Part shown: positions 46,833 to 57,180 of the stretch, piece after piece | Numbering within the stretch: the first letter of the stretch is position 1 | Layout of the letters: every line of letters begins with the position of its first letter | Source of the DNA: Treponema putidum | GTDB lineage: Bacteria > Spirochaetota > Spirochaetia > Treponematales > Treponemataceae | Length of the DNA stretch: 64,000 nucleotides | Direction: 5' to 3' | NCBI RefSeq assembly: GCF_000755145.1 | Contig: NZ_CP009228.1 | Location: 1,783,694-1,847,693 of the forward strand | Position numbers and translations under genes: made by a program | The notes under the pieces: generated by a model | Seen by the model: only the letters and a program-made list of their open reading frames with translations | Told to the model about the DNA's origin: nothing | The model's database searches: none

Positions 46833-46990
46833 TTTACGTGCTTTTTCACTTCGTTGCAAAAGCACGTAAAAACTTTTTTCGCAAATTGATATTTGCTGCA
46901 AAAAGTTTTTATGAAGGTAAGATAAACAGTTCGGCAGGAATTCAGCTTCACTGTTTATCTGCCGAGTTTGCCTTTAGGCAAACGTCACAT
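46833..46990. repeat. Hairpin array 2 upstream of the gene at 47008
   Basis: The 306-base gap from 46702 to 47007 holds, after the palindrome: hairpin 46833-46870 (13-bp arms TTTACGTGCTTTT); nested hairpin 46868-46910 (AAAAACTTTTT/AAAAAGTTTTT around GCAAAT/ATTTGC); hairpin 46920-46960 (AGATAAACAGT/ACTGTTTATCT); and the flank module 46963-46987 (GAG-TTTGCCT/AGGCAAA-CGTC). The order and several sequences repeat in array 3. The array ends in TATGGGAG, which serves as the ribosome site of the gene at 47008. Confidence 0.8.
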
Positions 46991-47007
46991 TTATTATGGG
47001 AGTGTTC

Positions 47008-48177
47008 ATGGCTACAAGTGAAAAAAAGCGGGTTTTAGATCTTCCGTTAAAGCTTATTTTGACTCAGGAAGGTTCTACTTTTTTTATAAAAAGAAATAAA
47101 AAACTCCTTAAATTTAAGCTTGCAGGAAATATTGAGGAATACGGTATTTCTCTTGATAAATTTATTCCGGAAACCATTCAGCGCCTTCTTTTGGCAGACT
47201 ATATCTCAAAAATTGAAATCTCGAAACCGGAATTTGTTTCTTCAAGGCAAGAGGTTATGGACCTTTCAAAACTTATAGTATATTCGGTTTTATATAAGCA
47301 ATATGATGATTATATATTTAAACAAATCCTAAACTCTCCTGTTATAAAAAAATGGAACCGCCAAAACCCTGCAAGCATAATAGATGAGAAAACACGTATA
47401 AACGAAAAATATTTGGCAAATGTATTGCAGCAAAACGAAAAAATGATTTATGAAGCAAAGCAAGAAATCGTAAAGCCTCTTTTTTCGTTTATAACAAAAA
47501 ATAATGCTCTTTCTCCCGAAGAAAAAAATATTCAACTTTTTTTAGCCGAGAAATTTTTAAATATAATGAGGCCCTTTACTTGGTTTATTATAACGAAATT
47601 CAGAATGCACAAAGATTTTGATTTAATCTTAAAAACAATAAGGACATCTTTAACCGAATATATGGATAAAACAAAAATAGCCGAGTACATAGCCCTTATG
47701 CTGATGGAGCTTATTATAAGTGCAGAAAATATGAATTTGCGTAAAGAGGCCTTGATTCTTTTTCCTGAACTGGATGACCCTCAAGAAGCATTACTTGATC
47801 CTGAAATACGCCGGCGGCTTGTTGCCGAGCTCGAAAAAAAACAAGAACTGGTATTTGTTTCATGGAAAATTGGAAGCGGAGGAACGGCCTCTATAGGTAC
47901 GCAGGGTAAGCTCCAGATTACCCTTTACAGTAAAAACGAACAGTCGGATGCTGTCAGGGCAAACTTAAATGACTTAAAGATGGCAGATGTCGACAAAAAT
48001 TCTTTAATTGACTTTTATCGAGCCCTTCCTGAAGGTTCCGAAGATTTAAATTTGGGAATGTACTATATTTCTTACTTAAATGATGCTTGTGAAAAGGTAA
48101 ATGTCCGCTTTGAATCGAGTGCAAACCGCTTTGAAGATACGGATCTTACCGTAATGAATATGTCCTTTATGTTTTAA
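47008..48177 (+). CDS. Uncharacterised spirochaetal protein
   Basis: A 389-residue soluble protein, no signal peptide or span. DLPLKLILTQEGSTFFIKRN at the N-terminus looks like a small beta domain; the middle (about 60-270) is helical; the C-terminal part (VFVSWKIGSGGTASIGTQGK, LQITLYSKNEQSDAVRANLN) resembles a sensor or HATPase-like tail but lacks a complete motif. Function unknown. The ATG at 47008 lies five bases after GGGAG and is preferred over 46996, whose start codon overlaps that site. Confidence 0.72.
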   Translation: MATSEKKRVLDLPLKLILTQEGSTFFIKRNKKLLKFKLAGNIEEYGISLDKFIPETIQRLLLADYISKIEISKPEFVSSRQEVMDLSKLIVYSVLYKQYDDYIFKQILNSPVIKKWNRQNPASIIDEKTRINEKYLANVLQQNEKMIYEAKQEIVKPLFSFITKNNALSPEEKNIQLFLAEKFLNIMRPFTWFIITKFRMHKDFDLILKTIRTSLTEYMDKTKIAEYIALMLMELIISAENMNLRKEALILFPELDDPQEALLDPEIRRRLVAELEKKQELVFVSWKIGSGGTASIGTQGKLQITLYSKNEQSDAVRANLNDLKMADVDKNSLIDFYRALPEGSEDLNLGMYYISYLNDACEKVNVRFESSANRFEDTDLTVMNMSFMF

Positions 48178-48224
48178 CATGAAGAAGTTGCGGATGATTC
48201 AATGAAAAAAAACGTAAAAAAAGA

Positions 48225-48914
48225 ATGGCTAAAAAAAACTTTGTTTTTTTTATTGTGACTCTTTTGCTTTCATGTTCTTTTGATAAGCCCGAAATACCTG
48301 AGCTTTCCGTCAAAATTTTAAAGATAGAAACGGAGGCCGGAACAATTGAAGAAAGACTTTCCCTATTTTTAATGTACAAGGATGAAAACGGACGGAATGA
48401 TTATTCTTCAATACAGCTGGTACATTTGGAGTCGGGACTTACATGGGTTTTGAACAGGGAAAATACTTCCTTTTTTTCTTCCTCACAGCTTAGAGCTTCG
48501 GATTCCGAGAAAACTCTATGGGCAGGCTCCAATAAGATAGCGTCGCCGTTCGGACAAATTCCCATAGGAGAATATTCCGTTGTGCTGGAAGATTTGTCGG
48601 GAAATAGGGTTATAAAAAAACTTACCTTAAAAGAGTCTGAAATGCTTTCATCGATTTCTTTTGTATTCAGGATTCAAGACGGCCGATGGAGGATTGAAGC
48701 TTCAGAAAATTCCACATTTAAAACTTTTTTTCTTATTCTTTTGGGGGCCGATAAGCAGCCGCTTTTTGTTCAAGGTTTACCTGAAGGTTCTAAACTCGAG
48801 GATTCTATTGCTTCCCTGCTCGAAAAATATCCGGACACCCGTTATATTCAATGTATGGCCCAAAATGCTCAAGGCGATACAGCCTATTTGACAAAGTACT
48901 ATAGTTTGTATTAG
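48225..48914 (+). CDS. Lipoprotein of unknown function
   Basis: A 229-residue lipoprotein: MAKKNFVFFIVTLLLSCSFD gives a short signal peptide and lipobox cysteine. The mature part is beta-rich (LSVKILKIETEAGTIEERLS, EYSVVLEDLSGNRVIKKLTL) and reads like an Ig-like or carboxypeptidase-regulatory-like envelope protein. It lies 47 bases after the previous gene and nine before trmB, so all three may be co-transcribed. Confidence 0.75.
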   Translation: MAKKNFVFFIVTLLLSCSFDKPEIPELSVKILKIETEAGTIEERLSLFLMYKDENGRNDYSSIQLVHLESGLTWVLNRENTSFFSSSQLRASDSEKTLWAGSNKIASPFGQIPIGEYSVVLEDLSGNRVIKKLTLKESEMLSSISFVFRIQDGRWRIEASENSTFKTFFLILLGADKQPLFVQGLPEGSKLEDSIASLLEKYPDTRYIQCMAQNAQGDTAYLTKYYSLY

Positions 48915-48923
48915 TATCAAAGG

Positions 48924-49631
48924 ATGAATAGTACTGAAATTACTCAAAATACCGATGTACCGTCTCATTTTCGATCTATAAAAACTTTTGTTTTAAGGAC
49001 GGGGCGGATGACCGAGGGGCAAAAAAGAAATTACGAAGCTTTTTATCAAAAGTGGTGTATTCCATATACAGAAAACCCAATCGGCTTCAAAACTCTTTTT
49101 CAAAACGATAATCCCGTAATCATAGAAATCGGCTTCGGAATGGGGACTGCAACTGCCCAAATTGCCGAAGATAATCCAGATAAAAACTATCTCGGCATAG
49201 AAGTTTTTAAGGCCGGGGTGGGAAAACTTTTAGGTGAAATTGAAGAAAAGAAATTGAACAATGTGCGGATTATTGAACATGATGCAATTGAAGTTTTAGA
49301 AAATATGATAAATGATGAAAGTATTGACAGCTTTCATATTTTTTTCCCCGATCCGTGGCAAAAAAAACGGAATCATAAAAGGAGGCTTGTAAGAAGACCT
49401 CGAACCGATTTGCTGTCAAAAAGATTAAAAAAAGGCGGTTATATTTATATGGTAACCGATTGGGAAAATTATGCAGAGGATGCCTTTGAGCAATTGAGAG
49501 AAACTCCTAATCTAAAATCAAAATACGAAAAATTTGCTCCAAGTCAAAGCTGGCGTCCCACAACAAAGTTTGAAAAAAAAGGCTTAAAAAAAGAACATGT
49601 GATAAATGAGCTGATTTTTGAAAAAGAGTAA
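48924..49631 (+). CDS. trmB: tRNA (guanine-N7-)-methyltransferase
   Basis: TrmB makes m7G46 in t[23 protein letters not shown] is the SAM loop, [15 protein letters not shown] follows, and [17 protein letters not shown] is the diagnostic catalytic and tRNA-binding motif. The length of 235 residues is normal. AAAGGATG lies at the start. Array 3 follows. Confidence 0.93.
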   Translation: MNSTEITQNTDVPSHFRSIKTFVLRTGRMTEGQKRNYEAFYQKWCIPYTENPIGFKTLFQNDNPVIIEIGFGMGTATAQIAEDNPDKNYLGIEVFKAGVGKLLGEIEEKKLNNVRIIEHDAIEVLENMINDESIDSFHIFFPDPWQKKRNHKRRLVRRPRTDLLSKRLKKGGYIYMVTDWENYAEDAFEQLRETPNLKSKYEKFAPSQSWRPTTKFEKKGLKKEHVINELIFEKE

Positions 49632-49657
49632 GCCGCTTTTATAAAGTGTTATTGTAT

Positions 49658-49954
49658 GCAGTTTGTAAACAAACTGCGTAAAAAAACTTTTTTCAGGATT
49701 TGATTCGCTATCCGCTTTAGCGGATACGATTAAAAATTTCCTTGCAGAACAGAGCCATAAGGCTCTGATAATCCTTACAAAAAGTTTTTATGGGAGGTGT
49801 GATAAACAGTTCGGAAGGAATTCAGCCTCACTGTTTATCTGATGAGTTTTGTGCTTTGCACAAAACATCGCATTATTGATTGCCGTTTCTCACAGGTGTT
49901 GCGAAACGGCGTAAAAAGTCAAATCGAAAATTGATATTTTCTCATTGACTTTTT
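49658..49954. repeat. Hairpin array 3 upstream of aroC
   Basis: The 336-base gap from 49632 to 49967 holds: 49658-49677 (GCAGTTTGT arms); a branched structure 49682-49789 (AAAAACTTTTT/AAAAAGTTTTT outside, AGGATT/AATCCT, inner stems TCCGCT/AGCGGA and AGAGCC/GGCTCT); 49801-49839 (GATAAACAGT/ACTGTTTATC); 49844-49870 (GAG-TTTTGTGC/GCACAAAA-CATC); 49882-49910 (GCCGTTTC/GAAACGGC); 49914-49954 (AAAAAGTCAA/TTGACTTTTT). Order and flanks match array 2. TATGGGAG at the end acts as the aroC ribosome site. Confidence 0.8.
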
Positions 49955-49967
49955 ATGGGAGTAATCT

Positions 49968-51053
49968 ATGGGGGCAAATTCTTTTGGGCGTTTTTTTACG
50001 TTGACAACTTTTGGAGAAAGTAGGAGTGCCGGAGTAGGGGCGGTAATAGACGGATGCCCCGCAGGAATCTCTCTTTGTTCCGAGGATATTCAAAAAGAAC
50101 TTAACCGTAGAAAACCTTCGCCCTCCGGCCTTTTTTCTACAAAGCGGAAAGAGGATGACCTTTGTGAAATTCTATCCGGCGTTTTTGAAAATAAAACCAT
50201 AGGCAGCCCCATTGCCGTTCTGGTTAGAAATAACGAAACCTCCTCCAAGGATTATGAAAACTTACAAGATTTTTACCGTCCGGGGCATGCCGATTATGCT
50301 TATGATGTAAAATACGGGCATCGGGATTACCGCGGAGGCGGAAGGGCTTCCGGACGGGAAACGGTAGGCAGGGTTATAGGCGGAGCTGTTGCAAAAAAAA
50401 TGCTCGAAGCCTTTGCTCTAAAAGAGGAAAAAAAGCCCATTGAGGTAGGGGTAAGAGCCGAAGAAATTGCAGGTCTTAAAACAGGTATGCCTCTCAGTGA
50501 AGATGATGCACTGCCTGAGCCGATTTTTGAAAAATTGAACGATTTGGCTTCTAAGGGAGATTCAGCCGGATGTGTTTTGTCCTGTTCTATTTTAAATGTT
50601 CCTGAAGGATTGGGCTCTCCTGTTTTCGGCAAACTTGATGCGGTTTTAGCCCAATCCCTAATGTCGATAGGTGCCGTAAAAGGGATAGAAATCGGAGGCG
50701 GCTTTTACTCGGCCTCCATTACCGGCAGTGAAAATAATGACCTTGCAAAAAATTATTCGGGCGGCATTTTAGGCGGTATTTCCTGCAATATGGGCTATAA
50801 CTTAAATTCCAATTATAAGGGAAATAGAAAAGATGAGAACTCATGCCGGATAGATTTGAGACTTGCCGTAAAACCCGTTCCATCAATAAAAATGAATCAA
50901 GCATCCCTTAACAAAAGAGGAGAGAAGTGCTCTCTTTCTGTTGGAGGAAATCACGACATTTGCCTTTTTCCGCGCATTTTGCCTGTGGTTGAAGCAATGT
51001 GCTATTTAGTTCTTGCAGACGCCTTTCTGGCCTCGAAAATAGAAAGATTTTAG
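49968..51053 (+). CDS. aroC: Chorismate synthase
   Basis: AroC converts EPSP to chorismate using reduced FMN. FFTLTTFGESRSAGVGAVID, RPGHADYAYDVKYGHRDYRG, GGGRASGRETVGRV and GGNHDICLFPRILPVVEAM are the family signatures; 361 residues is normal. No other shikimate gene is in the window. The ribosome site GGGAG is contributed by the end of hairpin array 3. Confidence 0.95.
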   Translation: MGANSFGRFFTLTTFGESRSAGVGAVIDGCPAGISLCSEDIQKELNRRKPSPSGLFSTKRKEDDLCEILSGVFENKTIGSPIAVLVRNNETSSKDYENLQDFYRPGHADYAYDVKYGHRDYRGGGRASGRETVGRVIGGAVAKKMLEAFALKEEKKPIEVGVRAEEIAGLKTGMPLSEDDALPEPIFEKLNDLASKGDSAGCVLSCSILNVPEGLGSPVFGKLDAVLAQSLMSIGAVKGIEIGGGFYSASITGSENNDLAKNYSGGILGGISCNMGYNLNSNYKGNRKDENSCRIDLRLAVKPVPSIKMNQASLNKRGEKCSLSVGGNHDICLFPRILPVVEAMCYLVLADAFLASKIERF

Positions 51054-51191
51054 AATTGTTAAAAATTAGGGGTGTCTTCTTTTTTTGCCGATAACTCTTT
51101 TGCTTGCTCTTTTTGTTCAAACCTTTTACAATTTATATCTATATTTTACGATATAAAGGTTATGGGATTAGTAAAATTTATTTATTTTTAT

Positions 51192-51251
51192 AGGTAAACT
51201 TAAGAGCAAAATACGTCTTAAAAAATTGAAGTTTTCGAGGTTTACCTTAGA
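51192..51251. repeat. 43-bp repeat family, copy C (diverged), in a 314-base intergenic gap
   Basis: The right half (51232-51251) agrees with copy B at 19 of 20 positions. The outer arms AGGTAAAC (51192-51199) and GTTTACCT (51240-51247) are also complementary. The rest of the gap from 51054 to 51367 shows no gene or recognisable site. Confidence 0.6.
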
Positions 51252-51367
51252 TTTAACTTTATTAAATAATAAAGCCTCCTTTACGATAGGATTATGTCTG
51301 GTACTAAACTAATAATCGAACCGGAAATCAAAAAAGCAAAACAATCTTTTTTAATAAATTTGAGTCT

Positions 51368-51958
51368 TTAATTTGCTTTTTCTACTTTTAAGATAATCTT
51401 TTTATTTGCAGCATCATAATGAAAAGCAGCTTTTACAGTAGGAGCGTTTGTATATACTGTAATATTAGTGCAATATGAAGGATCTTCTTTTAATTTATGA
51501 AAATAAACATTTATGGACTTGGTGCCATCAATTACGGCAGGAATGTCAATATCTCCGAAAATAGCATTTTTTAATAATTTTTCTCTATCAGCAGCAGGAA
51601 GAGTAAAATCTATACTAGACACTTTAACATTTTCATTTGATGTATTTTCTATTTGAATTGATATAGGTTCGGTCTTTTTTATCTTTAAGTCGTTATCTTT
51701 TCGAGACAAGACGCATGGAGTAGGCGGGTCAAAATCAAGTGCTGCATATATACTTTTTTTGAATAAATATGTCCGTTTTACTTTGTCATCTGCTGCGAAT
51801 GTTTCAACTTTAGATTCACCGTCAATTTTTACCGTAATTGATACATCATGTCCGCTTTCATTTGTAATATAAAAATCATAATTCAATGGCTGAACTGTGT
51901 TATTGCACGATGTTATTATTGCTAAAAGACAAAAAATAAATATAAAATGTTTTTTCAT
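51368..51958 (-). CDS. Lipoprotein of unknown function
   Basis: A 196-residue lipoprotein with signal peptide MKKHFIFIFCLLAIITSC. The mature protein is beta-rich: YDFYITNESGHDVSITVKID, AALDFDPPTPCVLSRKDNDL, VKAAFHYDAANKKIILKVEK. No family recognised. An ATG two codons earlier is in frame, but this one has the better distance (eight bases) from GGGAG. The gap of about 280 bases beyond its start, up to the tRNA, holds only A/T-rich sequence with no clear site. Confidence 0.75.
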   Translation of the reverse strand: MKKHFIFIFCLLAIITSCNNTVQPLNYDFYITNESGHDVSITVKIDGESKVETFAADDKVKRTYLFKKSIYAALDFDPPTPCVLSRKDNDLKIKKTEPISIQIENTSNENVKVSSIDFTLPAADREKLLKNAIFGDIDIPAVIDGTKSINVYFHKLKEDPSYCTNITVYTNAPTVKAAFHYDAANKKIILKVEKAN

Positions 51959-52242
51959 TTTCATATCTCCCTTATAGGGTACATTTTACCTTATTTTTGC
52001 AGTGAGGTCAAGGGTTAAAAGTATTGACAGAGTTAAAATAGACTATAGAAATAATCCATAGTTTTACGCTCATATTTCCTCACTTTAGTAAGTCTTATAG
52101 CTTACATATAGTTTACATATTACTTACAATATCGGCAAAAATGAAGTAAAAATAACTAAAATAATGTGAAATCATACTTTGCTTAATAATCGTGTAAGTC
52201 TATAATAGCTATAAAAATATAAAAGTAAACCACAAAAAAGAT

Positions 52243-52315
52243 TAGCGGCAATAGGGCTTGAACCTATGACCTAACGGATATGAGCCGTTTGCTCTACCAA
52301 CTGAGCTATACCGCC
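52243..52315 (-). tRNA. tRNA-Met (anticodon CAT)
   Basis: The minus strand folds as a 73-base tRNA: acceptor GGCGGTA/TGCCGCT with a G-U end pair, D arm GCTC...GAGC, anticodon stem AACGG/CCGTT with loop CTCATAT, and T arm with GGTTCAAGCC. The anticodon is CAT. The first pair and the anticodon stem are not initiator-like, so elongator Met is likeliest; tRNA-Ile2 with a lysidine-modified CAT cannot be excluded. CCA is not encoded. Confidence 0.92.
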
Positions 52316-52364
52316 GTATGGATTTTGAGTATATAGAAAATATACATTTATGTCAAGCCCTAAT

Positions 52365-53114
52365 TTAGAAATCTAAGCTTAAAACTTTAAATATTGAAAT
52401 AATTTTTGGATTTATATCTTTATATAAAAAGATAGCTTCTCTGTCTTCAGGTTTAACCCCTTTAAGAGCTCTAAGTTTTTTCATTATTTCGGGGTTTGTA
52501 TTTTTTGTTGCATATATTGCACCGATATCAACCAATTTTTTGCTTACAATGAGCTCCCCGCCTGATGCAAGGTTTTGAAGGCGGCACGCAAGATTTATGC
52601 CGTAACCTACATAATCTCTATATTTTAGTTGAGACGCTTCTGCCGAAATTTCATACTTATATACCTTATCTAAGACCAAGGCTCCGCCTATTGATAGATT
52701 TCCATAAGGTTTAAATAGTTCTTCGTTTGCAAATTCTATATATGTATTAAAAACCGTAACGGCTTCTTTGATAGCAACTCCATCTAACTTATCCCATATA
52801 ACTAGGGCTCCGTCTCCAAGCAACTTATAATACGAACAATTATAGCCGAATTGGTTAAGGCAGGAGAGAAAATTAGCCGTAAAAGATTTAATTAGGCCGA
52901 AAACAACCGTTTCTTCATTATTACACATAAAGTCGCTAAAGCCGCGTACGTCTATACAAAGAATAAGAGAATGCGGTCTTGTTTCACCTAGGTATATATT
53001 ATCAAATATATCTATCGGTCCTTTTTTTAGGGCTTCCAACGTAAGCGAATCAAGTTCAACCGTATCTTTGTCTGATGTATTTATCCCTAATTCTGAAATT
53101 ATATCATCACTCAT
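52365..53114 (-). CDS. Class III nucleotidyl cyclase-domain protein
   Basis: A 249-residue soluble protein. LILCIDVRGFSDFM has the first metal aspartate, YYKLLGDGALVIWD the second, and YGINLACRLQNLASGGELIV the Asn-Arg transition-state pair of adenylate cyclases. The short N-terminal segment has no sensor domain. The product could be cAMP; activity is plausible since the metal and N/R residues are present. Confidence 0.82.
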   Translation of the reverse strand: MSDDIISELGINTSDKDTVELDSLTLEALKKGPIDIFDNIYLGETRPHSLILCIDVRGFSDFMCNNEETVVFGLIKSFTANFLSCLNQFGYNCSYYKLLGDGALVIWDKLDGVAIKEAVTVFNTYIEFANEELFKPYGNLSIGGALVLDKVYKYEISAEASQLKYRDYVGYGINLACRLQNLASGGELIVSKKLVDIGAIYATKNTNPEIMKKLRALKGVKPEDREAIFLYKDINPKIISIFKVLSLDF

Positions 53115-53227
53115 AGGGACATTGTAATATATATTTAAAAAAATAGCAAGGTTTTAACCGGTTTATAACCGGTTTATTTAGCTTTTAATAATTTTGTAAC
53201 TTTTAATAAGGTTGCGGGTAAATAAAA

Positions 53228-53259
53228 AAGACCGTTATGTTAAACATCATAACGGTCTT
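53228..53259. terminator. Bidirectional terminator downstream of groEL
   Basis: AAGACCGTTATG and CATAACGGTCTT form a 12-bp stem with an eight-base loop. On the minus strand it is followed by TTTTATTT; on the plus strand by CATTTTTTT. It lies about 60 bases beyond the groEL stop. Confidence 0.8.
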
Positions 53260-53321
53260 CATTTTTTTATATACGGAAATCTAAAATCTTAATACATGCC
53301 CGCATACGGTAATCTTAAATT

Positions 53322-54980
<1,659 letters not shown>

Positions 54981-55050
54981 TTAATTTATTAATTATCGTA
55001 GGTATAAGATACAAAAAAAAATGCAAAACGGCAAGAGGGGGAAAGAATTG

Positions 55051-55087
55051 AGAGCGTGTAATTGGTTTAATTGCAACTACACGCTCT
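55051..55087 (-). terminator. Probable terminator of the SPOR gene
   Basis: AGAGCGTGTA and TACACGCTCT arms extend inward with ATTG/CAAC pairing around an A/T loop. The hairpin lies about 30 bases after the SPOR gene stop, with a poor T tract. Confidence 0.55.
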
Positions 55088-55116
55088 AATGGCAGGGATT
55101 TATAGATTAACGGATT

Positions 55117-56568
55117 CTATTTTCCCTTTTTTATAAAGGCATCTTTAAAGCCCAGCTGCTTAAAACGTTCAAGAACGGCGCCGGTTTCATCAGCTTTTAA
55201 AGGACCGACAAATATGGTATATCTTGTGTTGTTTTTTATAAGCCTTTCTTCCACTACCATAGGATAGTTTTTTCCGTATTTTTTTAAGGTCTCATCACGA
55301 TTGTATTTATCGTTATAAATTACGATTTGAACATAGGTTTTGCCTTTTTCAAGGGTATTTGGTACGGTTTCAGTTTCGGAATTTATGGACATAACGGATG
55401 TTTCTTCGGCCTTTTCTTGGGTGGTTACACTGTATATATCCGAATCCGTTTCATCGTATGAGTTTGAATCTTCGGCTTCTTCGGCCGGTGTCTCTTCAAT
55501 AGATATTTTTTCAACCGGAGCCGGAAGGTCTTCACTTGTATCTGAAGCAGGCTCATTTTTGGGTGTAACGTCGGAAACTGTGTCAACCTTTTTTTCTTCA
55601 ACCGGAGCTTTAACAGGCTCTGCCACGGGATCGACGACTTCAACTTCTTTTATTTCTTCTTTAGCCTGTTCAGGCTCGCTGGGCTCCGATATTTCGGTTA
55701 CAGGAGCAGGGGGGGCTTCTTTTTCAGGCTCAGGTTCACTTATAGGTGCTACCGTTACAGGCGGCTTTTCCGTTGCCGGCTCCATATAGATTTCGGTTGC
55801 GGTATCGACAGTTTCAGGCCTATGTGTCAAAGATGAATCTTCAACAGGCGGCTTATTCGGTTTTACTTCCGGTGCTTCCACTTCTTCCACTGGTTCTGTA
55901 GATACGGATTCTGCGGTTTCTTCGGCTGCAGGATCAAGTATTGCCTCTACATTAGGGACTTCTTCCTCTGTAGTTGTGTTTTCTAAAGGAGTTTCGGCAG
56001 AAGAATCTTCTTCTACAGGAGCTGCTTCAACCGTTTCAGAAGTCTCGGTATCATCAATATGGCTTTCAATACTATCATAGAGAATTGTATCGCCGTATGT
56101 ATTTTCGGATACGGGTTTAGTTTCTTCATTTTTGATATTTGCATTAGGTAAATCCGAATGAGAGGCGACAAAGAGGGCCGGATTGGTATCTAAGTCTTGG
56201 GATTCGGGGCTTGTTGTTGAAATGCTTTTACCGTCATCTCCATCTTCATTTACCGGACTCGGAGTAAAGACCCTCATTCTGACAACCTTTCCCATAGGAA
56301 CCTTAAGCTCTTCTCCTAATTCAGGGGACAGACTGACAAGAAGGCCGGGAATTCCCGAGGGACCTATTACAACGGCTCTGGCCTTTATGTTTTTTTCAAG
56401 GTTTGTTATTTCCAAAAGGGTGTGTTTGGGAAACATATCGCTTCTGACAAACAAACCTTCGGCCGGAAAGTCTGAAGAAGATCCTATGCCTCCGTTTCCT
56501 TCCCAAACCGCCCATATACATGAAAACGATATAATGAATACCAATGCAAATAAAACTTTTTTGTTCAT
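55117..56568 (-). CDS. SPOR-domain envelope protein with an RlpA-like N-terminal domain
   Basis: A 483-residue exported protein with signal peptide MNKKVLFALVFIISFSCIWA. Residues 35-105 (FPKHTLLEITNLEKNIKARA, VVIGPSGIPGLLVSLSPELG) resemble the double-psi beta-barrel of RlpA. A long Glu/Pro/Thr/Val-rich linker of about 280 residues follows. The C-terminal 80 residues (KTYVQIVIYNDKYNRDETLK, RYTIFVGPLKADETGAVLER) form a SPOR domain, which binds denuded peptidoglycan at division sites. GGAGAGGG precedes the ATG. Confidence 0.82.
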   Translation of the reverse strand: MNKKVLFALVFIISFSCIWAVWEGNGGIGSSSDFPAEGLFVRSDMFPKHTLLEITNLEKNIKARAVVIGPSGIPGLLVSLSPELGEELKVPMGKVVRMRVFTPSPVNEDGDDGKSISTTSPESQDLDTNPALFVASHSDLPNANIKNEETKPVSENTYGDTILYDSIESHIDDTETSETVEAAPVEEDSSAETPLENTTTEEEVPNVEAILDPAAEETAESVSTEPVEEVEAPEVKPNKPPVEDSSLTHRPETVDTATEIYMEPATEKPPVTVAPISEPEPEKEAPPAPVTEISEPSEPEQAKEEIKEVEVVDPVAEPVKAPVEEKKVDTVSDVTPKNEPASDTSEDLPAPVEKISIEETPAEEAEDSNSYDETDSDIYSVTTQEKAEETSVMSINSETETVPNTLEKGKTYVQIVIYNDKYNRDETLKKYGKNYPMVVEERLIKNNTRYTIFVGPLKADETGAVLERFKQLGFKDAFIKKGK

Positions 56569-56579
56569 AATCCCTCTCC

Positions 56580-57080
56580 TTATTGCCTGTTAATTGCTTC
56601 GAATACTTCTTTTGATATTTGATCCGCCAGTTTTAAGGCCTTTTTTTCAGGGCCTTCTTCTTTTAGTTTAGTTATATCTATATTTTTTTTATATATTTCT
56701 TTTTCTTTTTTACAGTTTATTACTCTTATGCTCAAAGCCTGCCAATCCGGTTCCTTTGAATCGTTTTTTTTATTAAACAGGAGTTCATTTCCGTATTGCA
56801 TGTAAAAAACAATCAGATAATTAGGTTCTTCTTGAAAAGAAGATTTTATTTCCGAAAGCGAAATATCTTTTTCCGATTTTACTTCGCTGATAGGAATGTT
56901 GGTAGCAATAAAACCTTCATCAAAAAACTTGTCAAAAAGATTGTCTTCAAATATTTCTGTAATATTTCTGCATTTTTCGTGAGCATCTTTGTTTTGGAAA
57001 CAGGCAAAGGCTGCCGTATCTGCAAAGGCAAAGCCGAAAAAAATAAAAAATAATATACAGCTTATGTGTTTTTTTAACAT
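56580..57080 (-). CDS. Exported protein of unknown function
   Basis: A 166-residue protein with signal peptide LKKHISCILFFIFFGFAFA. The mature part (KCRNITEIFEDNLFDKFFDE, NYLIVFYMQYGNELLF) has no family I recognise. It lies just upstream of the SPOR gene on the same strand (11 bases) and is probably co-transcribed with it, suggesting an envelope role. Confidence 0.72.
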   Translation of the reverse strand: MLKKHISCILFFIFFGFAFADTAAFACFQNKDAHEKCRNITEIFEDNLFDKFFDEGFIATNIPISEVKSEKDISLSEIKSSFQEEPNYLIVFYMQYGNELLFNKKNDSKEPDWQALSIRVINCKKEKEIYKKNIDITKLKEEGPEKKALKLADQISKEVFEAINRQ

Positions 57081-57180
57081 AATAGTCCTCGTGATAGATT
57101 ATCGGTATTTCAAAAAAAAGGTTAAGAGAATTTAAAAATCGATAAATTTAATGGATAATGTGTAATGAGTAATTGTTAAT

